This document shows, piece after piece, positions 27,318-36,067 of a DNA stretch of 64,000 nucleotides. Both the position numbers and the translations under genes were made by a program. The stretch lies in assembly GCA_021776475.1 (NCBI GenBank), contig JAJFFV010000005.1, positions 1,302,001 to 1,366,000 of the forward strand. Reading direction: 5' to 3'. The notes beneath the pieces are model-generated. The model worked only from the letters and a program-made list of their open reading frames with translations, had not been told where the DNA came from and made no database searches. Numbering within the stretch: the first letter of the stretch is position 1; every line of letters starts with the position of its first letter. This DNA is from Parvularculaceae bacterium (GTDB lineage: Bacteria; Pseudomonadota; Alphaproteobacteria; Caulobacterales; Parvularculaceae).

Positions 27318-28700
27318 ATGAGCATCCTGCGCACCATCGGCATTGTCATATTGGCGTTACTCATCGTCGGTTATATTGGCCTCTCAATGTCACCGATCGG
27401 CAAAGGGCTATTGCCGACAGGCGCTGGCATCACCGCCAAGCAATTGTGTTCGCTCGTTTTCGTCTCGGGGTTGGAGCCACAACGCGCCCGTGACCTCTAT
27501 CTTGACCCTCTGCTTGCTGAGGCCGCCCTGCTGATGACAGTCACAACGGATACCGCGCAGCAAAGCGTCACTGTCAACATCCCCGGTTTTGTAAAACAGC
27601 GTGCTTTTCATCGCCCCGGTTTGGGATGCACGCTGGCGCATGACCAGAAAGCTGGCTTGCAACCGGCACCGGGGGCAAAATTTGCGTCTGCTACGATGCT
27701 GCTGGATGAAGGCCACCGGGACACAACCTTTGATGCTTCAAAGCTGAATGCTGCCATCGAACAAGCATTTTACGAAACGCCCGGCGAACAACCGATCAAC
27801 ACGCTGGCCGTTGTCGTCCTCCACAATGGCAAGCTGGTCGCCGAACGGTACGCGCCTGGCATCACACCGGAAACAAGATTGCCCGGTTGGTCCATGACCA
27901 AAAGCGTCACGGCGACACTGCTCGGTATTCTTGCGGACGCAGGCAAAATCGATGTGGGTGCCCCCGGCGCGCTGACTGAATGGCGCAGAACAGATGATCC
28001 GCGCTCGGAGATATCTATCGACCAATTGCTACGCATGACAAGCGGCCTCGCGATTGCAGAAACTAATAGCGGTTATGATCCAAGCTCGCGCATGTTATTT
28101 CAAGTGTCCGATGGCGCGCATTTCTCGGCAACGAGAGCACTTCAAAAACAGGTCGGCACCCACTATGAATATATGAGTGGTAGCACCGTCCTGGCGATGC
28201 GTGCCTTTCAGGAGGTGATTGGCGGAGACCTTGCTGCTTCCTCGGATGCCATTCAGGAATTGCTCTTCGATCCCTTGAATATGCAAAGTGCAATCATCGA
28301 ACCAGATCAGTCCGGTACCTTTGTTGGAAGTTCTTTCATGTTGGCGTCTGCCCGGGACTGGGCGCGGTTTGGTCAGCTATATGTTGATGGCGGTGTCGCC
28401 AATGGCAAACGGATTATTTCCGAAGACTGGATTGACTACGTAACAACGTATACAGATATATCTGGCGACGACGGCTACGGTGCCGGGTTCTGGCTTGCTT
28501 CAAAAATGCAATGGGGTGCGGTTGCAAGCCGATCAGCACTGCCGCCAGACACATTTTCTGCCAATGGTTTTCAAGGCCAGCTGACGCATATTATCCCGTC
28601 AAAAAACCTGGTTGTTGTCCGGCTTGGAGCAACCAATTTTCGCGGCCATGATTTTGACGCTTTGCCCCTGCAAGTGGTTCGGGCGTTAGGGGAAGAATGA
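27318..28700 (+). CDS. Serine hydrolase, beta-lactamase class C/CubicO-type
   Basis: A 460-residue membrane-anchored penicillin-binding-like hydrolase. It starts at ATG 27318 (GGAGAGG upstream) with an N-terminal hydrophobic anchor (MSILRTIGIVILALLIVGYI). The active-site SxxK motif is S192-M-T-K195, and YEYMSGS supplies the YxN-like tyrosine. Substrate may be a peptide, ester or lactam; class C-like proteins with this anchor are rarely true beta-lactamases. It follows the three-gene operon by 75 bp on the same strand and might be read through from it. Confidence 0.82.
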   Translation: MSILRTIGIVILALLIVGYIGLSMSPIGKGLLPTGAGITAKQLCSLVFVSGLEPQRARDLYLDPLLAEAALLMTVTTDTAQQSVTVNIPGFVKQRAFHRPGLGCTLAHDQKAGLQPAPGAKFASATMLLDEGHRDTTFDASKLNAAIEQAFYETPGEQPINTLAVVVLHNGKLVAERYAPGITPETRLPGWSMTKSVTATLLGILADAGKIDVGAPGALTEWRRTDDPRSEISIDQLLRMTSGLAIAETNSGYDPSSRMLFQVSDGAHFSATRALQKQVGTHYEYMSGSTVLAMRAFQEVIGGDLAASSDAIQELLFDPLNMQSAIIEPDQSGTFVGSSFMLASARDWARFGQLYVDGGVANGKRIISEDWIDYVTTYTDISGDDGYGAGFWLASKMQWGAVASRSALPPDTFSANGFQGQLTHIIPSKNLVVVRLGATNFRGHDFDALPLQVVRALGEE

Positions 28701-28781
28701 AGCGACCAGGCGGGGTTGCTGGTGCTGACAGATCAGCATCATCTTGATAGGATACAATCGTAACGGGGTCAGGAGATACAG

Positions 28782-29411
28782 ATGGGAGACGATGACAGGA
28801 ACGGCGCGCGGACTATAGCGGGTCTCGCCATCCTTCTGCTGGTCGGCGGCGCAGCGGGTCTGATGTATTTCATGGGCGCTAATCAGTCAGCCCCGGCGCC
28901 AGAACCGCAAGCCGTGGTTGAGCCCGCAGCGGCGCTTGAACCAGAGCCGGAAGTCTATCTTGAACCGGCACCTGAAATTCTGCCCGCACCTGATATACCG
29001 GCCAGCGCTGATATTGAACCGGACCGGGCGCCCGTGATTTGTGATTTCCCGGGGGATGGTTTCGTTCAATACCCACATGGTTTTGTCCCTACAGATCAGT
29101 ATGTCGCGTTCGATCCACCGCAATATTTGAGTGGCTATAATGGTGGCCCGCTGCCGCTGTCGAAGCAGGAAGATGCACCGACAGATGATGAAGCCTGTGC
29201 GATGGTGCTTTACGATATTTCCGTCGACGGCCGGCCAATCAACGTCAGTGTACTGGATGTAAAACCCGAAGGGAATAATGAAGAATATTATGCGGCGCTT
29301 GCCTTACAAGAGGTTCGCACAAGGCGCTATGCGCCTGGCAGGCGCAACGAAAAGCCAGTGCGGATCGATAACAATTTCCTCGAGGTCCGGTTTGTGGCAG
29401 ACGCCCGTTAA
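28782..29411 (+). CDS. TonB-like C-terminal domain protein
   Basis: A 209-residue protein with one N-terminal membrane segment (about 12-32), a Pro/Glu/Ala-rich linker (about residues 40-85) and a C-terminal domain whose pattern DISVDGRPINVSVLDVKPEG...ALALQEVRTRRYAPGRR matches the TonB C-terminal fold. This layout is that of a TonB-type energy transducer, but the linker is short and acidic rather than Lys/Pro-rich and no exbB/exbD genes are near. It may be an orphan TonB or a periplasmic protein with a TonB-like fold. Confidence 0.7.
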   Translation: MGDDDRNGARTIAGLAILLLVGGAAGLMYFMGANQSAPAPEPQAVVEPAAALEPEPEVYLEPAPEILPAPDIPASADIEPDRAPVICDFPGDGFVQYPHGFVPTDQYVAFDPPQYLSGYNGGPLPLSKQEDAPTDDEACAMVLYDISVDGRPINVSVLDVKPEGNNEEYYAALALQEVRTRRYAPGRRNEKPVRIDNNFLEVRFVADAR

Positions 29412-29472
29412 CTGTTGAAAATAATCTAGGCAAAAAGGTCGCCGCCAGGCGGCATTTGGCTATACTCGCCCA

Positions 29473-30216
29473 ATGCTCGCACGACCCGCTGATCAGCAGA
29501 CCCACCTCCAAATCAACGAAACACCGGTGCAGTTCGACCCATCGGGGGCTCTGTGGTTGCCACGCGAACAGATATTGGTGTTCTCTGACCTTCATTTCGA
29601 GAAAGGCAGTTCGTACGGCCGCAAGGGCCTTTTTCTGCCGCCCTACGACACCCGCCGCACCTTGAAGACGATGACAGATGTGATTTCTCGCTGGCAGCCG
29701 GCGACGGTAATCTCTCTCGGCGATGCCTTTCACGACACCCAAGCCGAAGCACGGATGGACGCAGCCGACATGACGCAATTGCAGGCGTTAACTGAACAGG
29801 CCGATTGGATCTGGGTCCTCGGCAATCACGATCCGGCGCCACCTAAATATCTGCAGGGCAAGTCTTGCGCGGAAACCGTTCTTGATGGCCTGCATTTTTC
29901 ACATGAGCCGTGCGCTCATGGAACATGGCAAATCGCTGGCCATATGCACCCAGCAGCGAAAGTCTCCCGAGACGGAAGGGTGATCCGCCGGCGTTGTTTC
30001 ATGAGCGACGGCGCCCGGCTCATCTTGCCGTCATTGGGCGCCTATACCGGCGGCCTCAATGTCCTGGATGAGGCTTATAAACCGTTCTTTGGCGATGGAT
30101 ATTCAGCATTTCTGCTCGGGCAGACCCGCGTCTGGCAGGTGCGCACAGATGAGCTAAAGCCCGACGGCGAGAACAAGCAACGATTCACCAGCCGAGATCG
30201 ATCAACCGCATCATGA
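29473..30216 (+). CDS. pdeM: Ligase-associated DNA damage response endonuclease PdeM
   Basis: A 247-residue calcineurin-type metallophosphoesterase. The five metal motifs are visible: SDLHFEKG (D39, H41), GDAFHD (from 83), GNHD (117-120), then SHEP and GHMHP. The N-terminal LALWLP-like start and the overall length match PdeM proteins, which usually accompany an ATP-dependent DNA ligase and Lhr-type helicase; neither partner is in this window. The last residues overlap the convergent DUF3429 gene by about 32 bp. Confidence 0.85.
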   Translation: MLARPADQQTHLQINETPVQFDPSGALWLPREQILVFSDLHFEKGSSYGRKGLFLPPYDTRRTLKTMTDVISRWQPATVISLGDAFHDTQAEARMDAADMTQLQALTEQADWIWVLGNHDPAPPKYLQGKSCAETVLDGLHFSHEPCAHGTWQIAGHMHPAAKVSRDGRVIRRRCFMSDGARLILPSLGAYTGGLNVLDEAYKPFFGDGYSAFLLGQTRVWQVRTDELKPDGENKQRFTSRDRSTAS

Positions 30217-30724
30217 TCAGTAGGAAGATCAATGTCAGGAAAAAGGTGACCTTGATCCTGAGCGGCCCATACCAGGGCGGTGCAAACCCGTCTTCGCTGG
30301 CGGTTCTGTCGGCCTGCGCCAGCAAGCCAAAGGCAAGCAACAGCACGATATGCCGTGCCAGAAAATTTGGGTCGATCCCCGGTACGAAGTTCGCTGGGAT
30401 GACGGCGAGCCAGCCGATCATGAGGGGTACAACCGAATTGGTCAGTTGATTGATCGTCACATAGTCGCTGACTTTTTTGTCATCCAGCATGGCAAGGCCC
30501 CAGCGGATACCGCCAAGAAAAGTCAGGATAAGGGCGCCATACCGCAATTCCCAGTTCAAAAACATCCCGGCGCGGCCATAGGAGATGGCAAAAGGGCTGA
30601 CCCATAGCGCCATCGCTGTGACAAGAAACGGCAGCAATCCCGCATAGCTCAGCAAGGTTGCCCGTTCTTCCAGCGGCGCCAGCGCGTTGTCGGCTGCGTT
30701 GATGGCATCAACTGTTTTACTCAT
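30185..30724 (-). CDS. DUF3429 family membrane protein
   Basis: A protein of about 179 residues from ATG 30724 (MSKTVDAINAADNAL) with five hydrophobic segments. The motif WELRYGALILTFLGGIRWGLAM is characteristic of DUF3429 inner-membrane proteins found in many proteobacteria. Function unknown. Its 3' end overlaps the end of pdeM on the other strand. A longer start at 30772 is possible but unlike the family. Confidence 0.75.
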   Translation of the reverse strand: MSKTVDAINAADNALAPLEERATLLSYAGLLPFLVTAMALWVSPFAISYGRAGMFLNWELRYGALILTFLGGIRWGLAMLDDKKVSDYVTINQLTNSVVPLMIGWLAVIPANFVPGIDPNFLARHIVLLLAFGLLAQADRTASEDGFAPPWYGPLRIKVTFFLTLIFLLIMMRLIDLGW

Positions 30725-30803
30725 GACGGATACTCCCACAGATACGCCCGTTGAGCTTGAATATAACACCACAAAGCAGTTGTTAACAGAGGGAGCGCGC
30801 CGC

Positions 30804-33101
30804 CTAGTTGGCAGATGGAATCAGGGGTCGGGGTTGCCAGCTCTCAGCTTGTGCATCAAGGGAGGCCCGGTTTTCGGCATTGATGAGAAGACCCAGCCGC
30901 ACGGCATCCGAGTTGGCCTCGGTATCGCCGAGTTTTGCGGCAATTGCGTACCAGTAATAGGCTTTGTCAGGATTTTTCTCCTGGCTGCTGCCTGTCCCGA
31001 GATCGACGCCGGGATCATAGATCAGCGCCAAGTTGTAAACTGAATCCACATAGCCGTAGGTTGCCGCCTGTTCGAACCAGGAAACCGCGGTCGATTCATT
31101 CATCGGCCCGCCGATACCTTGCGCATACATCGAGCCGAGTTTGTGCATGGCATCAACGTTGCCGCCCTCGGCGGCCGCCTGGAACCAGTTTCGCGCCATG
31201 GTCGGGTTCGCTTCACCGGAAGAGCCAGTGCGATAAATTTCGGCCAGGGCATATTGTGCTGGTGGATAGTCGCGTCCCGCCGCGCGGCGCAGGATCATCA
31301 GGGCACGGTTCTTTTCTTCTTCAGAAAAGGCTGTGGGGGAAAGTGTTTTCCAGCGGGAAAATTGTTCGGCAGCCGTCATTTCCGGCTCTGTCGATACGGG
31401 CGTGCTGCCTTCAGCGCCAAGGTTCACGTTGTCTTCAACGGCTGAGGTGGTACCGGACTGGTTGTTTGACAACATAAATCCGACGGCGATAATAACTGCA
31501 ACCAGCGCACCGCCAAGGATAAGCGTCATTGGCGGCTTGCCGCCACCACCGCGTTTTCTATATTTCTCCCGCAACTTCGCAATCCGACTTGTGTCGGTCG
31601 TGGTCTGATCATCAGCGGGAGCGGTTCCTGGCTGTGTATCGTCGTCGGGCGCTTTGGCTTCAGGCTGTTTTTTCGCCTCGCGCTCTAGCCGTTTGCGGCG
31701 CGCGCGGGCCGCAAGAATGACTTTTTGCTTGGCAGTCAGTGGTGGCCGTTTCGTTTCTGCGCCGTCAGTAAGGGGCGCAAGCGTCTCGTCCACGGTTGCT
31801 TCATCTGGTGCATCATATGCTTCTTGGCCCTCGAAAAACGGATCGGACGTTCCATCGTCCTGGACCAGTGCCTGCGTTGCTGAAGCCGGTGGTTGAGGGG
31901 CGAGTGCGTCACCAAAGACGTCGTCGAAATCCGCTTCGCCCGGCATGTCCTTTTCTGCCTCGCGCATCGCGTGCTGGAGCGGCGAGGGGTCGATCGGCTG
32001 TTCTGGCGCTGTGACTGCTGGCCCCGGCTGTGCTGGGCTCATTTCACGGTAGGCTTGTTCACCATCGACAACGCCTTCCAACCGGTTGATCATTTTTTCA
32101 AACGATCCCTGCAGCGCGGTCATGCGGTTTTGCGCAGTTTTTGTTGTTGCCGTGATCACTTCGTGCGCGTTGCGGGTGACATCCGCCTGTTCCTTGTCGT
32201 ACTCGGTAAGTTCCGTACTCAAGGCCTGAATCTTGCCCGAAAGTGAGGTGATTCCCTCGGCGGATCGCTGCTCGGCCCCTTCGATCTTTTCACTGAGCTT
32301 GTTGATGTTGCTTTCCAAAGACTGGATCTGGTCGCCAGAACGCTTGATCTCTGTACCAAGAATACGCAGCTTGTTGCTGGTCCGCTCGATAAACTCATGA
32401 TCGTCGGATTGAGAGGCAGCCCGCGCTTCCATCATTAACGCCCGGGAGGTTGCTTCGGTTTTGCGCAACTGTTCGGAAACCTGGTCCACACGGTTGTGCA
32501 TCTGGGTGAGAGCTGCAGCACCCTGCGCGTCGATATGCGCGATGCGGCCATCAAGTTTGCCAATCGCATCTTCCGTTGCGCTGACACGGGACAGGGTTTC
32601 ATCTCTCGTGGTCTCAAGTTGGCCGACCATATTTGTCAGCGCATCCTCAAGGGCGACAAAACTGTCGATATATTTGCGCGGGCCGTCGTCTTTCTCGATT
32701 GCCTCGAGGCGATCCAGAATTTCCGGATCAGTGCCGGTCTGTCGCTCGTCTTCAACCCTACGCATGCGCTCCAGAACAGAAGTCAGCCCTTGATTGATAC
32801 CGCTGAAGGCCTGGAGGCTGTCGCGTTCGGTGCTTTTCAGCCGCTCATTCAACCGATTCAAAGAGTAGACGACTTCGCGCAGCTGATCGACAGTTACGAC
32901 ATTGGATGGCAGTGGCTGAACGCCTGCTTCACCGGCTTGCACAGACCCACCATCAGTGGATTGAGGCGCGTCGCCTATTTCCATAATCTGCTGGTTGATC
33001 CATTCCCCAAGGGTCATGCCAGCGGCCCGTGCGGCCTTCTTTGCGACAACCCGAGCGTCCGGATCAATCCCCTTAATACTCCACGGCACATTCGATTTCA
33101 T
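30804..33101 (-). CDS. PodJL-like polarity protein with coiled coils and Sel1 repeats
   Basis: A 765-residue protein. The N-terminus (VPWSIKGIDPDARVVAKKAARAAGMTLGEWIN) is the conserved start of alphaproteobacterial PodJ/PodJL and related polar localisation factors. Residues about 65-340 are predicted coiled coil with regular Leu/Glu/Arg spacing, followed by an acidic and basic disordered linker, one transmembrane segment (near residue 530, MTLILGGALVAVIIAVGFML) and at least three Sel1-like repeats in the periplasm (AEIYRTGSSG, LGSMYAQGIGG, LALIYDPG). PodJ organises cell-pole development. It is monocistronic. Confidence 0.85.
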   Translation of the reverse strand: MKSNVPWSIKGIDPDARVVAKKAARAAGMTLGEWINQQIMEIGDAPQSTDGGSVQAGEAGVQPLPSNVVTVDQLREVVYSLNRLNERLKSTERDSLQAFSGINQGLTSVLERMRRVEDERQTGTDPEILDRLEAIEKDDGPRKYIDSFVALEDALTNMVGQLETTRDETLSRVSATEDAIGKLDGRIAHIDAQGAAALTQMHNRVDQVSEQLRKTEATSRALMMEARAASQSDDHEFIERTSNKLRILGTEIKRSGDQIQSLESNINKLSEKIEGAEQRSAEGITSLSGKIQALSTELTEYDKEQADVTRNAHEVITATTKTAQNRMTALQGSFEKMINRLEGVVDGEQAYREMSPAQPGPAVTAPEQPIDPSPLQHAMREAEKDMPGEADFDDVFGDALAPQPPASATQALVQDDGTSDPFFEGQEAYDAPDEATVDETLAPLTDGAETKRPPLTAKQKVILAARARRKRLEREAKKQPEAKAPDDDTQPGTAPADDQTTTDTSRIAKLREKYRKRGGGGKPPMTLILGGALVAVIIAVGFMLSNNQSGTTSAVEDNVNLGAEGSTPVSTEPEMTAAEQFSRWKTLSPTAFSEEEKNRALMILRRAAGRDYPPAQYALAEIYRTGSSGEANPTMARNWFQAAAEGGNVDAMHKLGSMYAQGIGGPMNESTAVSWFEQAATYGYVDSVYNLALIYDPGVDLGTGSSQEKNPDKAYYWYAIAAKLGDTEANSDAVRLGLLINAENRASLDAQAESWQPRPLIPSAN

Positions 33102-33326
33102 GTGCGTCTGCCTATCCTGTTAGCCTCCGGTCGGTGCCGGAATCAGTCAATTCTAACTCTTAACCATAAACCGGGTAAGGTGCTTTGCTGGTTTGGTGAA
33201 GGGTTTTTGCCAAAAAAGGCGTATTCTTCTCCAACGACATTGCAAGAGTTTTGGCAGATACAACAGTGTCTTACAGGGTCGGGCTGCATGAATTTCTTTC
33301 ACTCGACCGGTTCCCTGGATATATTC

Positions 33327-33353
33327 GGGCCAACACTCAATGGTATTTGGCCC
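33327..33353. repeat. Inverted repeat before acyl-CoA dehydrogenase
   Basis: GGGCCAA-N13-TTGGCCC, perfect 7-bp arms, immediately before a TATAAA (33357-33362) and the acyl-CoA dehydrogenase start at 33377. The size and place fit an operator for a dimeric regulator. No such regulator can be pointed to in the window. Confidence 0.45.
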
Positions 33354-33376
33354 TCGTATAAAATCTGGAGAAAATC

Positions 33377-35161
33377 ATGCCCGTTTATGAAGCGCCGGTT
33401 CGCGACATGCAGTTCCTAATCCATGATGTATTGCAAACCCAGAAATATTCGAACCTGCCCGGCTTTGCCGATGCGACACCCGATTTCATCGACGCAGTGC
33501 TCGAAGAGTCCGCGAAATTTCACCAGCAGGTTGTTCAACCCCTTAATGTTGTCGGCGACAAGGAAGGCTGTACCCGCAACGCGGACGGGTCAGTGACGAC
33601 CCCAACTGGCTTTAAGGAAGCATATAAGCAGTTCTGCGAAAACGGCTTTGGCTCAATTGCCATGGACCCTGAATATGGCGGTCAGGGCCTGCCCTTGTTC
33701 CTAGCCTATGCAGCAACCGAAATGACAACCTCGTCCAACCATTCGTTCGGAATGTATCCAGGGCTTTCTGCCGGTGCCTGGCGGGCCATTCATGCTCATG
33801 GCAGTGATACACAGAAAAAAACCTTTCTGCCGAAGATGACCTCAGGTGAATGGACTGGCACCATGAACCTTACCGAACCGCAGTGTGGTACCGATCTTGG
33901 TCTGATCCGCAGCAAAGCCGAACCGCAAGGCGATGGTACGTACAAGATCACCGGCCAGAAGATCTGGATCTCCGCCGGTGAACACGACATGGCCGACAAT
34001 ATTATCCATCTGGTGCTTGCCCGGATTGAAGGGGCGCCCGACGGTATCAAGGGGATTTCGCTGTTCATCGTGCCGAAATTCATTCTCGATGAGAACGAAA
34101 ATCCGGGTGAACGCAACGCCGTCAGCTGTGGCGGCCTGGAAGAGAAAATGGGTATCCACGGCAATGCGACCTGCGTTATGAATTATGACGGCGCTACCGG
34201 GTACCTCATCGGCGAAGAAAATAAAGGCATGCGGGCGATGTTTGTGATGATGAATGAAGCGCGCCTCGGTGTCGGGCTGCAGGGGTATGCCGCCTCCGAA
34301 GTAGCCTATCAAAACGCCGCCGCCTTCGCCAAAGATCGGTTGCAGAGCCGCTCGATCACCGGCACAAAAAATCCTGACGGTCCGGCGGACCCAATTATTG
34401 TTCACCCGGATGTGCGCCGTATGCTGATGGATACAAGAGCATTCACGGAAGCCGGCCGTGCCCTAGTCTTTTGGGCGACGCTGCAGGCTGACCTCGAGAC
34501 CAAAGCACCAGATGAAGAAACGCGCCAGAAAGCGGACGACTACATGGCGCTGCTGACACCAGTGATTAAAGGCTATCTCACACATCGTGGCTATCAGGGT
34601 TGCAACGACAGCCTGCAGCTGTTCGGCGGCTCTGGTTTTTGCGAGGAGTGGGGCATGTCGCAATTTGTCCGCGACTGCCGGATTTCCACGATATATGAAG
34701 GCACTAACGGCGTTCAGGCGCTGGATCTTGTTGGCCGCAAACTGATGGCCGACGGCGGCCGTGGCTGGCAGGCGTATTTTGCCGAGCTGGATGAGCTTAT
34801 CGCTGAAAACGAAAACAACGAAGATTTAAAGCTGTTCGTAGACGGATTGAAGGATGTCAAAGCAAAGCTGGTGGAGGGTACGCAATGGATGGCCACAAAT
34901 GCGATGGCCAACTTCGACCATGCCGGGGCCGGCTCCTTCGACTATCTGTGCCTGTTTGGCCTCACCACCCTTTCGCATATGTGGCTCCTTATGGCAAAAT
35001 CAGCCGTTGAGCACAAACAGAGCGAGGATCCGTTTTATAAGAACAAGCTGGTGACTGGCCGCTATTTCATCGAGCGATTCCTGCCGGAAGCGGGTGCTCA
35101 TCTCGCCAAACTCAAAATCGGCTCAGATACTATGATGGCACTCGAGGCCGAGGCGTTCTAA
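33377..35161 (+). CDS. Acyl-CoA dehydrogenase, DmdC/long-form type
   Basis: A 594-residue flavoprotein oxidising acyl-CoA to enoyl-CoA. The start MPVYEAPVRDMQFLIHDVL is typical of the long-form family that includes 3-methylmercaptopropionyl-CoA dehydrogenase (DmdC) and many alphaproteobacterial fatty-acid enzymes; the FAD-binding NLTEPQCGTDLG and the catalytic-base segment TIYEGTNGVQALDL are intact, and an extra C-terminal domain follows. DMSP breakdown is possible for a marine bacterium, but other dmd genes are absent here, so general beta-oxidation is equally likely. Confidence 0.88.
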   Translation: MPVYEAPVRDMQFLIHDVLQTQKYSNLPGFADATPDFIDAVLEESAKFHQQVVQPLNVVGDKEGCTRNADGSVTTPTGFKEAYKQFCENGFGSIAMDPEYGGQGLPLFLAYAATEMTTSSNHSFGMYPGLSAGAWRAIHAHGSDTQKKTFLPKMTSGEWTGTMNLTEPQCGTDLGLIRSKAEPQGDGTYKITGQKIWISAGEHDMADNIIHLVLARIEGAPDGIKGISLFIVPKFILDENENPGERNAVSCGGLEEKMGIHGNATCVMNYDGATGYLIGEENKGMRAMFVMMNEARLGVGLQGYAASEVAYQNAAAFAKDRLQSRSITGTKNPDGPADPIIVHPDVRRMLMDTRAFTEAGRALVFWATLQADLETKAPDEETRQKADDYMALLTPVIKGYLTHRGYQGCNDSLQLFGGSGFCEEWGMSQFVRDCRISTIYEGTNGVQALDLVGRKLMADGGRGWQAYFAELDELIAENENNEDLKLFVDGLKDVKAKLVEGTQWMATNAMANFDHAGAGSFDYLCLFGLTTLSHMWLLMAKSAVEHKQSEDPFYKNKLVTGRYFIERFLPEAGAHLAKLKIGSDTMMALEAEAF

Positions 35162-35179
35162 AAGCCAGCCGGCAAGAAA

Positions 35180-35210
35180 AAGACCCCACGGCGTCCTGTC
35201 GCGGGGTCTT
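35180..35210 (-). terminator. Intrinsic terminator for leftward transcription
   Basis: Stem AAGACCCC/GGGGTCTT with a 15-nt loop. Read on the minus strand the stem is followed by TTTCTT, so the T-run favours leftward transcription. It therefore fits as the end of the small minus-strand gene at 35238-35372; the stem may also end the acyl-CoA dehydrogenase transcript weakly. Confidence 0.65.
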
Positions 35211-35237
35211 CAACTGCGCACTGATTGTTGTAGACAC

Positions 35238-35372
35238 TCAGTACTTTATCGTCGCGCTCCTAGGGCAGGGTTGGTCGCGCGCTAAATTCCATTGCTGGAC
35301 AAAACTGTGCCCGTACATGACACCAGATCCAAAAATCATCAGACAAACCGTAAATTCAAACCAGATCGGCAC
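35238..35372 (-). CDS. 44-residue membrane miniprotein under sigma-54 control
   Basis: A gene too short for usual ORF calling. From GTG 35372 it encodes 44 residues: a hydrophobic N-terminal segment (WFEFTVCLMIFGSGVMYG) followed by a polar, basic end (RDQPCPRSATIKY). AAGGAGAGA, a near-perfect Shine-Dalgarno, lies 6-8 nt upstream. A consensus sigma-54 promoter begins 38 bp before the start codon, and an intrinsic terminator lies 28 bp after the stop. Promoter, ribosome site, frame and terminator all agree in strand and spacing, which makes a real gene likely. One transmembrane helix, two cysteines; function unknown. Confidence 0.65.
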   Translation of the reverse strand: MPIWFEFTVCLMIFGSGVMYGHSFVQQWNLARDQPCPRSATIKY

Positions 35373-35409
35373 AATATCTCTCCTTGGCAGCGCCTATACC
35401 AATAGGTTG

Positions 35410-35425
35410 TGCAACCCTCGTGCCA
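35410..35425 (-). promoter_or_regulatory. Sigma-54 (-24/-12) promoter
   Basis: Minus strand reads TTGGCACGAGGGTTGCA, an exact match to the sigma-54 consensus YTGGCACG-N4-TTGCW. The predicted start of transcription, about 12 nt after the GC of the -12 element, falls near 35397, leaving a leader of about 25 nt before the GTG at 35372. Sigma-54 promoters require an enhancer-binding activator, not identified here. Confidence 0.75.
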
Positions 35426-35630
35426 ATTTTATTAAAGTTGTAGAGACTTTATTTGTCTGAATTCGGAACAAAAGCCGCAACCTCACCAGATCCCGGGCTT
35501 TTTCTGCCACAGGCGCGAATTGGACTTGCCTCTCCGGTTGGAGCTACACTGGCTACTCCGATGACAGAGCGGGCATTTTCCGTTTCTGGGTCGACCCGGA
35601 AATCCGTCATCAAACTAGGGGAGACCACCG

Positions 35631-36029
35631 ATGATCCTGAAAAACCTACTCGTTGCTGCCGGGATGACAGGCCTCACAGCCTGCGCCACAGAATACAGCG
35701 ACAAAACCCTTGATACGAACGAACTCCGGCGGGCATTTTCAGGGACGTCTCTTGCTGGCTGTTATCCAGGCGGCGGAACTTGGTTTGAAAGGACGGAAGC
35801 TGACGGAACCCTGAAAGACATGAACCAGAGTGGCACGATTGTTGGCAAGTGGTATGCCGCAGAAGGTCAAATCTGTTACATCTATCCGGGTCAGAATGAA
35901 GACGACACAAGTAATTGCTTTTCTGTGAAACGCTCAGGCGACGGCGGTTACAATTTTATTTCAGGTGATCCAGCCAAGGTTGTTGCCTCGACCAGTTGTC
36001 CGATTTCTCAATCGGCCACCGCTGGCTAG
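35631..36029 (+). CDS. Small lipoprotein of unknown function
   Basis: A 132-residue protein with a lipoprotein signal (MILKNLLVAAGMTGLTAC, lipobox LTAC, lipidated Cys18). The mature part is polar with several Cys/Gly/Tyr residues and a GTIVGKWYAAEGQICYIYPG segment that suggests a small beta-sheet domain. GGGGAGA precedes the ATG. A 20-bp imperfect palindrome centred on GGGTCGACCC lies about 30 bp upstream. It converges on the metallo-beta-lactamase-fold gene. No family recognised. Confidence 0.65.
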   Translation: MILKNLLVAAGMTGLTACATEYSDKTLDTNELRRAFSGTSLAGCYPGGGTWFERTEADGTLKDMNQSGTIVGKWYAAEGQICYIYPGQNEDDTSNCFSVKRSGDGGYNFISGDPAKVVASTSCPISQSATAG

Positions 36030-36067
36030 AACCAAAGTGTGGCGGCAGCAATCGCCAGCCATCTGGT

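Noticed and set aside
33160-33167. TTAACCAT, a CtrA-like 8-mer before the PodJL-like gene
   Set aside because: An 8-mer is expected about twice by chance in 64 kb on both strands; no full TTAA-N7-TTAA.
35453-35713. Plus-strand frame of 86 codons
   Set aside because: Ends inside the lipoprotein gene in another frame; TTG start without ribosome site; composition not protein-like.
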